From Bog-877 sp049518775 (GTDB taxonomy: Bacteria; Chloroflexota; Dormibacteria; Aeolococcales; Bog-877), in the NCBI GenBank assembly GCA_049518775.1, contig JBEKRL010000055.1:1-12549 (forward strand): 12,549 nt of DNA. Reading direction: 5' to 3'. Position numbers and translations under genes: made by a program. The notes beneath the pieces are model-generated. The model had not been told where the DNA came from. It searched no databases and worked only from the letters and a program-made list of their open reading frames with translations. Each line of letters begins with the position of its first letter. Within the stretch, counting starts at the first letter, position 1. Below, in pieces: positions 6,699 through 12,549 of this stretch.

Positions 6699-6800
6699 TC
6701 AGAGCCGGCCCGTCACCAGGAGCACGATGACGATGACGGCGATGATGCACAGCAGGACGTAGAGCACGCGCCCTTGGCCGCGTTGATTACGTCGCTTCAT
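6699..6800 (-). CDS. 33-residue single-TM membrane protein
   Basis: A very short gene that length cut-offs would miss. It opens with a basic segment (MKRRNQRGQGR), continues as one hydrophobic helix (VLYVLLCIIAVIVIVLLVTG, residues 12-31) and ends RL. The positive-inside rule predicts a cytoplasmic N-terminus. The ATG (6798-6800 on the plus strand) has an excellent ribosome site: GGGAGG, six bases upstream. That site, the clean basic-then-TM layout and the absence of charged residues in the helix are the evidence that it is real. The family is unknown to me; function could be membrane stress, assembly or regulation of a partner protein. It stands alone and is divergent from the PRC-barrel gene, with about 445 bases between the two starts. 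Confidence 0.65.
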   Translation of the reverse strand: MKRRNQRGQGRVLYVLLCIIAVIVIVLLVTGRL

Positions 6801-7245
6801 GGCTGGCCTCCCTCGAAAGCCGCCCGGCCAAGCGTAGACACCTCGTCGGGCAGCACCCCCTCTGGACGGTCTAGATACTAGTCGTACCCGGAGGTACTGG
6901 GGGTCGGGGGACGCGAATTCTGGACCTGTGGGTCACCCTTGGGTGAGAGAAGCATGCCTCGGGGTGCTTGCCCACTGCAGGACGGAGCCGGAGGCAACGA
7001 TCCCCGAGCTGGTCTGCGGCGCGTGCCTGGCGGAGACTTGGCGGAGCTGACAGCTCAGCAGTCGGCGGGTCGCCTCGGAGAAGGCGTCGGCAGATGGTGG
7101 CGCCCGCTTTGAAGGTGAGTTGACCGGCGGGACGCTAGGCTAGCCGGTGCGACAGATGCAGCCAGGAGGGGTCGACTTCCTGATGCCAGTGGGTCGGCCT
7201 GAAGATGGCGAGGATGCAAGAGTAGAAAGAAGAGAGGCAGCCTTC
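6801..7245. promoter_or_regulatory. Divergent intergenic region with palindrome GTACC-CGGA-GGTAC
   Basis: This contains the promoters of the minus-strand small gene and the plus-strand PRC-barrel gene. GTACC (6884-6888) and GGTAC (6893-6897) form an inverted repeat directly next to a possible minus-strand -10 (TAGTAT, complement of 6875-6880), an operator-like placement. On the plus strand TTGACC (7120-7125) is a possible -35, but no -10 at normal spacing is clear. A possible short Cys-rich reading frame (6928-7050) is discussed under findings. Confidence 0.3.
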
Positions 7246-8034
7246 ATGAGCGAGACAACGGAGTTCACCCTTGGAAGCGAGGTCGCTTGTAGCGACGGAA
7301 CCTGCGGGGACCTGAGGCGCATGGTCTGCGATCCGGTCGCTCGTGCGCTCACGCATCTCGTCGTCGAACCGAGGCATAGGCGGGGGACAGGCCGACTCGT
7401 GCCGATCGACCTCGCCGACGTGGCAGGAGAGGAGATCCGGCTGCGGTGCACCAAGTCCGAGTTTGAGGGCCTCGAGGAAGCGGATGAGTTCGAGCTAAAG
7501 CCTGGAGCCAGAGGACAGTGGGTCTTCGGGCCAAGCTTTGGATTTGGCATGGGTGGCGGCCTGGGCGCCTTGGGGATGGGCGGCATGGGGATGGGGAAGA
7601 TAGGTCCCGAACCCCAAGCAGTCGCCTCAGACCACGTGCCCTCGGGTGAGGTCGAGGTGCAGCGTGGTGACCACGTGCGTGCTACGGATGGGCAGGTTGG
7701 GCGGCTTCAAGGGCTGGTGATCGACGCCAGCGATCACCACGTGGCCCACGTCCTCGTCGACGAGGGCCACCTCTGGGACCAGAGGAGGGTCGCCATTCCG
7801 ATCAGCGCCGTGGACCGCGTCGACGACGGCGTCCAGCTCAACATCACGAGGGACGAGGTACGTGACCTGCCGACAGTCAGCCTCGGGCAGCACCAGCTCA
7901 TCTCGAAGGTGGACGACGTGCTTCGGGCCGACGTGGTGGCGGACGGCAAGCTGGCGGGGGCGCTGATCGCCGAGCTGGTCAACCAGGTCGAGGCTCTGGA
8001 GAAGAGGATCGCCAAGCTGGAGCGGCGGTCCTAG
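7246..8034 (+). CDS. Double PRC-barrel domain protein with Gly/Met-rich linker
   Basis: A 262-residue soluble protein. A first PRC-barrel domain covers about residues 6-84 (FTLGSEVACSDGTCGDLRRM, then THLVVEPRH and LVPIDLADV), and a second about 134-210 (VEVQRGDHVRATDGQVGRLQ, then HVLVDEGHLWDQRRVAIPIS and NITRDEVRDLP). They are joined by a flexible Gly/Met-rich segment (95-120, with FGMGGGLGALGMGGMGMGK). The C-terminal helix (about 235-262, NQVEALEKRIAKLERR) has coiled-coil heptad character and may give dimers. PRC barrels occur in photosynthetic reaction-centre H subunits, RimM and many small bacterial stress or sporulation proteins, usually as binding modules. The start is the ATG at 7246, preceded by purine-rich AGAAGAGAGG; an upstream ATG at 7147 is in frame, but its extension is not domain-like. 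The cellular role cannot be told from sequence. Confidence 0.82.
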   Translation: MSETTEFTLGSEVACSDGTCGDLRRMVCDPVARALTHLVVEPRHRRGTGRLVPIDLADVAGEEIRLRCTKSEFEGLEEADEFELKPGARGQWVFGPSFGFGMGGGLGALGMGGMGMGKIGPEPQAVASDHVPSGEVEVQRGDHVRATDGQVGRLQGLVIDASDHHVAHVLVDEGHLWDQRRVAIPISAVDRVDDGVQLNITRDEVRDLPTVSLGQHQLISKVDDVLRADVVADGKLAGALIAELVNQVEALEKRIAKLERRS

Positions 8035-8618
8035 ACGGAGGCCCTGGTTCTGAGCGGCCCGAGCTCGGTTTCAGCCTGTGCTCCGAGAGTGGGCGGTTCG
8101 GCAGAGGCCGCCGGCTTCGTTGCCAATCGTTGGCCACTGGCGTATTCGACGGGGGACTGGCCACCTGGTTTGGCCTGGGCGGCAACCGGCCCTTCCCACC
8201 CAGGTGGGCTCGATCTGAGCGATCATGACCGGCGTTAGGTGGTGAGGAGGGGACCCAGGTAGCGGCCCCTGCCGCCGGCGGGTCTGGTGGGAGCATGCTT
8301 CGAACCGCCGGGGCGCTGGCCATGGGCGGGAGAGGACATGGCTGAGTCGCTGCCCTCGCTGCTACTCCGAGGAGCCAGGCTGTCGGTCCCTGCAGGGCGG
8401 TTAGCCGCTCTTTCACCAGAACATCCAGCCGTTGCCGCGCCGGGCCAAGAATGTCGTGTTGAGCTGGACGATGTCCGGTCAGTGGCTGCGGGCCGGAATC
8501 ACGGGGAGGAGCTGATGCCCCGCGTCGGGCTCCGCATCCCTTGCCTGCCTCGCGGCTGCCTGATGGCGCGGGCCTCGCCGGGCGGTGTGGTCGGAGCAGG
8601 TCCGCCGCTGTTCTGACC
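8035..8618. other. Gene-free stretch
   Basis: I see no supported gene on either strand. GCCAA (8122-8126) and TTGGC (8130-8134) form a short inverted repeat around TCG. The long minus-strand frame across this area has no family-like content and overlaps the PRC-barrel gene and the broken gene downstream. Confidence 0.4.
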
Positions 8619-8978
8619 ATGACGGAGGCGGAGCGGAAGCTGCTTGGCGGGTCCCAGGAGCTGACGCCAACCTGGAGAACAAGAGTGGACTGCAGGCCAA
8701 CATGGCGGACCGGCAGCGTCACCGGATCGAGATGCACCAGGCGGTGATCCGCAGGGGAAACGACCTCCTCGGCCTCCGGTCCCCGCAGGTCGAGGGACTC
8801 ACCAGGCTGCTCCTGCCCTACGACGGCCTCTGGAGTGCGGTCAGCGAACCGGTACAGCTGGCGCTTGACGCGGAGGACGCAGTTTGGGGGCAGTGGCGAG
8901 AGGACGGCCTTCGACGCCACCCGGGCCAAGTTCATGGTCGACATGCCAGGTGAAGTGAACGCGATTAGGTCCGACTAA
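8619..8978 (+). pseudogene. Broken small gene, coding text in three frames
   Basis: Protein-like text passes through three frames. It begins at ATG 8619 (MTEAERKLLGGSQELT), moves to another frame near 8660 (NLENKSGLQANMADRQRHR, IEMHQAVIRRGNDLLGLRSP, GLTRLLLPYDGLW, LALDAEDAVWGQW), and ends in a third near 8905 (RTAFDATRAKFMVDMPGEVN, AIRSD, stop 8976-8978). Joined, this would be about 115-120 residues, mostly helical and cytosolic. The adenine-rich, acidic/basic-balanced text differs clearly from the Arg/Pro shadows around it. The MADRQRHRIEM segment loosely recalls DUF2335 proteins, but the following membrane helices are missing, so I do not assign it. Two indels imply decay, or sequencing error as the alternative. 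Confidence 0.4.
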
Positions 8979-9265
8979 GCCCCGCTGAGAGGACGCCAGC
9001 AGGAGGTCGAGGAGACGAGGGGGGCCGGATGAGGGGCCACGTCCGATGGTCGCTGGCCAGGGCCGGAGTCTGGAAGCGGATCTGCGGCTGAGCTGAGCTT
9101 CGGGGGACTGGGGGAGTCATCGGCCAGCCTTTCCGGGGCTCCACCGCTCCGAAGGGCGGAAACCGGATCAGAAGCTGTGAGGGAGTGATCCCTCGCCCCG
9201 ACTCCCGGAACCGACGCCTTACAGCGGCGGCGGGCTGCCTTCCGACGTTTCCGAGTCGTATCCGG
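8979..9265. other. Spacer before the EAL gene
   Basis: No gene or clear promoter is seen. Several in-frame GTG and ATG codons around its 3' end make the exact start of the downstream gene uncertain. The frame is open from 9185, but third-position GC is low until about 9300. Confidence 0.35.
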
Positions 9266-11479
9266 ATGATGGCGACATCTTCATTCCCCAGCCCTAGTGT
9301 GTCGGCATGGACCGAGCGCGCCGGCGCGCTGAACGGACCCAAGCCCGCGGGCGGGGCCAAGCCGGCGGCCGCGGGGGGCGGCGGCGTGGGTAGAAGCGGT
9401 CCAGTCGTGGCGCTGGGGCACCGTCGACCGAGTGCTGGCGCCAGCCACCGGGAGGCGAGCGGGGCCCGCCGCCAGCCTCCCACCGAGCAGGCCCCCGCCG
9501 GGATCCTCCTAATGAGCAGCGACTCGTTCCGGATCTTGGACACCAATGCCGCCATCTCCAAACTCACTGGCTACTCCCAGGAGGAGCTGCTGGGGATGAG
9601 ACTCCCGGACCTCTTCCCGGAGGCAGGCCGGGCGGCGGTCGCCGCCCAACTTGCCGCACTCGCCACCGACGGCCTGCGAGTCTCGGAGGCCAAATGCCGG
9701 CGCAGGGATGGCTCGGTCGTGGACCTCGAGGTGCAGCAGCGCCGGCTTGAGGATGGGCGGATCCTCAGCGTCTTCCGCGACCCGAGCCAAGCGGTTCAGG
9801 CCGAGGGTCACCTGCGCCGGATGCTCGCCGGCATGGAGCTGTTTGCTGCGACCGTCGATGCCGACGGCAAGATCTCCTACGCGAACCCGGTGCTGAGCGC
9901 CCTTACCGGCTGGTCCGCTGACGAGTTGATCGGCTGTTCGGTCTATGAGCTTCTGTCGGCCGGCGCCCAGGGTTACGGCACCGTGGAGCTGGGCCGGCGG
10001 CTGCGGACCGCCAGCCTGAAGCATCCGCTGATCACCGAGATCGTGACCCGGTCCGGCGAGAATCGCCTGGTCGCGGTCAGCGCCACCCCGCTGGAAGACT
10101 CAGCTGGCGAGCGCAGCCAGGCTGCCATCCTGGGCCATGACGTCACCGAGGAGCACGCTCTCCGCATCCTCATGGAGCGTGAGTTGCGGCAGCAGCGCGA
10201 TGTGGCCGCCGGGATCGGGAGGCTGGATCCGGGTGGCACGGCCGCAACCACTGCCCATGCCATCTGCCGGGAACTGCGGAACCTCAACGAGGTCGACCTC
10301 GCGATCCTCTTCACGTTCGACGCCGACAGTGATGCCACCGTCCTCGCCATCGACGCCCCGGACAACTTCTTCCTATCCGCCGGCGACCACCTGCCTCGCG
10401 CCAGGGCGGGCTACCTAATTCAGCGGGCGCGGCTCGGCCCCTGGGCGGAGCGCTGGCAGGAGCGTAGCCAGGACGGCCTCTATGGCAGGGCGATGACCCT
10501 GGCCGGGGCTCAGAGCTTCTCCTGTGCACCGATCCATTACGGCTCCACCCCTTTGGGGTTGCTGGCACTCGGCTCCCTCCACGGCGTTGGCCAGGGAGAG
10601 GTGGCGGCCCAGCTCCGGGCCGTCACGGAGTTCGGGGCCGCCGCCACTGCCCTGCTTGCCCTTGACCTCCAGGCTGAGAGGGTCGCCTCCCGGCGGCGCC
10701 TTGATCTTGGGAAACTCATCCACGCCCACGCCTACTCCCTGCTGTTTCAGCCGATCGTGGAGATCGCCGATGGCCGGACCTGCGGCTATGAGGCGCTCAC
10801 CCGGTTCCTGGATGGCGAGCACCCTGACGCCCGCCTCGCGGCCGCCTGGAGCATCGGCGTGGGGTCGGAGCTCGAGCTGGCGATGCTGTCGGACGCCATC
10901 GAGGCGGGGTGGCAACTGCCCGAGGGTCTCTGGCTGAACGTCAACGTGTCGCCGCGGCTGCTGGATGACCACGGACCGGTCCGGGAGATCCTGGCCCAGG
11001 CCAACCGCCCCCTGGTGCTGGAGATCACCGAGCACGAGGTCATCACCGACTACCCCACCTTTAGGGCGGCGCTCTCCAGCCTGGGACCGGTGCGCACCGC
11101 GGTCGACGACACCGGATCCGGGATCGCCAACTTCGCCCACATCCTGGAGCTGCGGCCGGACTTTATTAAGCTCGACATAGGTCTCATCCGGGGCATCGAC
11201 ACCGACCCGGCCCGTGAGGCGGTCGTGGTCGCCATGTGCCACTTCGCCCGAGACACCGGGTGCCGGCTGATCGCCGAGGGGGTCGAGACCAGGGGTGAGG
11301 CCGACGCCATCCGGGCGCTCGGTGTCGACTTCGGGCAGGGATTCTGGTACGGGCGGCCACAGGCGATGGAGGCGCTGATCGCGGGGACCTCGGCCAGCGC
11401 AGCAAAGCTCGGTCGCGACGGCGCCCGTGAGCCTGCATCCAAGAGCCCGCTCGGCCGCAGAGCTCAAGGCGGGGACTGA
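9266..11479 (+). CDS. PAS-PAS-GAF-EAL cyclic-di-GMP phosphodiesterase
   Basis: About 737 residues. After a Gly/Ala/Pro-rich N-terminus come PAS 1 (about 75-178: ILLMSSDSFRILDTNAAISK, LTGYSQEELLGM), PAS 2 (about 190-313: ATVDADGKISYANPVLSALT, GWSADELIG), a GAF-like domain (about 325-475) and a C-terminal EAL domain (about 480-708, beginning near LLFQPIVEI). EAL metal and catalytic positions are present: E509 in YEALTRF, N560 in NVNVSP, E586 in LEITE, D614-D615 in DDTGSG, K635 in FIKLDIGLI, E671 in LIAEGVET and Q691 in QGFWYGRP. Hydrolysis of c-di-GMP to pGpG is therefore likely. There is no GGDEF domain and no TM segment, so it is probably a soluble sensor; no chromophore or ligand can be named. 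The start is uncertain: GTG 9185, ATG 9266, GTG 9299, 9386 or 9407 are all in frame. Low third-position GC before about 9300 favours a later start. A hairpin follows the stop. Confidence 0.85.
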   Translation: MMATSSFPSPSVSAWTERAGALNGPKPAGGAKPAAAGGGGVGRSGPVVALGHRRPSAGASHREASGARRQPPTEQAPAGILLMSSDSFRILDTNAAISKLTGYSQEELLGMRLPDLFPEAGRAAVAAQLAALATDGLRVSEAKCRRRDGSVVDLEVQQRRLEDGRILSVFRDPSQAVQAEGHLRRMLAGMELFAATVDADGKISYANPVLSALTGWSADELIGCSVYELLSAGAQGYGTVELGRRLRTASLKHPLITEIVTRSGENRLVAVSATPLEDSAGERSQAAILGHDVTEEHALRILMERELRQQRDVAAGIGRLDPGGTAATTAHAICRELRNLNEVDLAILFTFDADSDATVLAIDAPDNFFLSAGDHLPRARAGYLIQRARLGPWAERWQERSQDGLYGRAMTLAGAQSFSCAPIHYGSTPLGLLALGSLHGVGQGEVAAQLRAVTEFGAAATALLALDLQAERVASRRRLDLGKLIHAHAYSLLFQPIVEIADGRTCGYEALTRFLDGEHPDARLAAAWSIGVGSELELAMLSDAIEAGWQLPEGLWLNVNVSPRLLDDHGPVREILAQANRPLVLEITEHEVITDYPTFRAALSSLGPVRTAVDDTGSGIANFAHILELRPDFIKLDIGLIRGIDTDPAREAVVVAMCHFARDTGCRLIAEGVETRGEADAIRALGVDFGQGFWYGRPQAMEALIAGTSASAAKLGRDGAREPASKSPLGRRAQGGD

Positions 11480-11483
11480 GCCC

Positions 11484-11527
11484 GCGGCCTGAGCCGCACA
11501 GCTGCCACCGGGTGGGCGCGGCAGTTG
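11484..11527 (+). terminator. Paired hairpins after the EAL gene
   Basis: GCGGC (11484-11488) and GCCGC (11493-11497) close the loop CTGA five bases after the stop. A second stem follows, CAGCTGCC (11499-11506) with GGCAGTTG (11520-11527), eight pairs with one G-T. There is no T tract. Tandem hairpins right behind a stop fit a high-GC terminator. Confidence 0.5.
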
Positions 11528-11840
11528 GCTGTCCCATCTGCCTGCGCGCGGACTCCCTGCTCGGCGGCATCGCAGTGGGGCACCAGACCACGGTCTGGAC
11601 ACTGCGACCGTGGTGGGAGCCTGACCCGCTCTGGCGGGGCCGTACCCCTCGCCGGCATCGGAGACGGCGGCGGCCGTACCCTCCACCGGTCGGGAGTCAC
11701 AAGCTCGTGGGCGACTCCTTCATCCTAGCCCCCCAGGTGGTTCCTCAAGACTGCTTCGGTGAGGCCGCTGGACTGCCCGTGAGCCCGGCGGGAACCGGGA
11801 GGCGGCGGTGGCACCAGTCGCGGCGTGCCGGTGTGGTATA

Positions 11841-11875
11841 AGTGAACCGGGAGTAATCACCCGGGTGTTTTCACT
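11841..11875. promoter_or_regulatory. Imperfect hairpin overlapping a -10-like TATAAG
   Basis: AGTGAA (11841-11846) pairs with TTCACT (11870-11875), and CCGGG (11847-11851) pairs with CCCGG (11860-11864). An eight-base loop closes it and a five-base bulge (GTGTT, 11865-11869) lies on the 3' side. The TATAAG immediately before and within the left arm could be a -10 element. As an operator or leader element it might control the gene at 12025. Confidence 0.3.
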
Positions 11876-11877
11876 CA

Positions 11878-11888
11878 GCAATCGATTG
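11878..11888. promoter_or_regulatory. Second copy of the GCAATCGATTG palindromic site
   Basis: The 11-mer GCAATCGATTG contains the perfect palindrome CAATCGATTG and is identical to 5296-5306. It lies about 140 bases before the ATG at 12025. Both copies precede genes for secreted or membrane proteins. Confidence 0.35.
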
Positions 11889-12024
11889 AGGGCACCGCTT
11901 CGCGGTCACTCCGGAGATTGCGAGCTGCGTCCTCCCGGAGTCCCACCACGATACCAGCGGCCGGGGCGGCTGGTGGGCGAAGTGGCCCGCTCGATGCGGG
12001 CCTAGGAACGCGGGAGGTACCCAG

Positions 12025-12549
12025 ATGCGGCGCAGAGCCTTCGATGCAGCCCTCAGCTCGGTGGGAGCCGTGCTGACGGTGGCCCTGATCGTGGCCGGTG
12101 CTCTTCTGATGTGGGGAGCCGTCTTCACCAGCAACCAGGTGCGCAGCCAGCTGGCGGCCCAGAGGATCTTCTTCCCCGCCGCCAGCAGCCCCGCCCTCAA
12201 GGGTCCCGTGTACAAGCTCGCTCGCCCGTACGCCGGCGAGGAGGTGCTAACCGGCGCCCAGGCCGAGGCCTACGCCAACGGCAAGATCCTGCCCGACTTG
12301 AACCGGATCGCTGGTGGCAAGACCTACGCGCAACTGAGTGCCGAGTCTCTGGCCCATCCCAACAACGCCGCCCTCGCCGCCGAGGTGAACACAGTCTTCA
12401 GGGGCACGACCCTGCGTGGCTTGCTGCTCGAGGCCTACGGCTACGGGATGTTCGGGCAGATCGCCTTCATCGCGTCGATTGTCTCCTTCGTGCTGGCGGC
12501 CGCGATGCTGATCCTCACCGCTCTGGGACTACGGCACATGCGCCGCGTC
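12025..12549 (+). CDS. Two-TM membrane protein of unknown function, 3' partial
   Basis: The frame runs off the window after 175 codons. The ATG at 12025 has a strong ribosome site, GGGAGGT (12012-12018), six bases upstream. The N-terminus is basic (MRRRAFD), then comes TM helix 1 (about residues 12-34), an extracytoplasmic segment of about 105 residues (FTSNQVRSQLAAQRIFFP, GEEVLTGAQAEAYANGKI, VFRGTTLRGLLLEAYGYG) and TM helix 2 (about 143-168), followed by basic RHMRRV. The basic ends suggest both termini are cytoplasmic. The QLAAQRIFFP, TGAQAEAYA and FRGTTLRGLLLEAY strings recall hypothetical membrane proteins common in actinobacteria, with no function known to me. Only a short C-terminal tail is likely to be missing. 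Confidence 0.75.
   Translation, partial: MRRRAFDAALSSVGAVLTVALIVAGALLMWGAVFTSNQVRSQLAAQRIFFPAASSPALKGPVYKLARPYAGEEVLTGAQAEAYANGKILPDLNRIAGGKTYAQLSAESLAHPNNAALAAEVNTVFRGTTLRGLLLEAYGYGMFGQIAFIASIVSFVLAAAMLILTALGLRHMRRV

Larger units (their letters stand above)
11528..12011. other. Gene-free upstream region of the last membrane-protein gene
   Basis: No supported gene. This stretch holds a -10-like TATAAG (11838-11843), an imperfect hairpin at 11841-11875 and the palindrome CAATCGATTG (11879-11888), described separately. Short arginine-rich plus-strand frames across it look like chance. Confidence 0.35.

Noticed and set aside
7979..8944. Minus-strand frame of 321 residues
   Set aside because: It overlaps the end of the PRC-barrel gene and all of the broken gene at 8619; no domain-like text and no ribosome site.
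10415..11686. Minus-strand frame of 423 residues
   Set aside because: It is antisense to the GAF-EAL coding region, whose catalytic motifs are unambiguous.
1..12549. CRISPR array, insertion sequence, integrase, toxin-antitoxin or defence genes
   Set aside because: No regularly spaced repeats, transposase or recombinase motifs, or known defence domains were seen on either strand.

Overview
This is high-GC chromosomal DNA with strong G/C preference at third codon positions. It looks like Actinomycetota: Shine-Dalgarno motifs of the gggagg type, a two-domain PRC-barrel protein, a secreted protein with a paired-cysteine pattern, and membrane proteins of actinobacterial type. I cannot fix the order. 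The window is sparsely coding: intact genes cover only about 55%, there are several gene-free stretches of 300-790 bases, and at least two protein genes and one tRNA-like gene look decayed.

Layout. Bases 1-61 hold the extreme C-terminus of purH (it ends RHFRH), followed by a terminator-like hairpin and about 790 bases without a supported gene. Bases 855-2602 hold an ArsB/SLC13-type permease gene whose stop overlaps the start of a divergent universal stress protein gene (ATGA overlap). Facing this pair on the minus strand is a DUF347/COG4705 membrane protein gene (2848-3645) with four evenly placed GxxxxD motifs. Bases 3988-4704 are a frameshifted remnant of the C-terminal part of a polytopic glycosyltransferase. 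Bases 4893-4970 form a tRNA-Leu(CAG)-like sequence without a proper D arm. A secreted protein gene follows (5391-5993), with a hairpin after it.

After another gene-poor stretch come a 33-residue single-TM protein gene on the minus strand (6699-6800) and a double PRC-barrel protein gene (7246-8034). A broken small gene (8619-8978) precedes a large PAS-PAS-GAF-EAL protein gene (9266-11479), predicted to be a cyclic-di-GMP phosphodiesterase with all metal and catalytic positions present. The window ends inside a two-TM membrane protein gene of unknown function (12025-12549).

The genes do not form one pathway. The only clear operon is permease plus Usp. The rest reads as an accessory or stress/signalling neighbourhood next to a housekeeping purH end. 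No CRISPR array, insertion sequence, integrase or defence system was seen. The points most worth a second look are the D-arm-less tRNA-Leu-like sequence, the CAATCGATTG palindrome that occurs upstream of two envelope-protein genes, the permease-Usp coupling, the DUF347 repeat pattern, and the short genes missed by ordinary length cut-offs.
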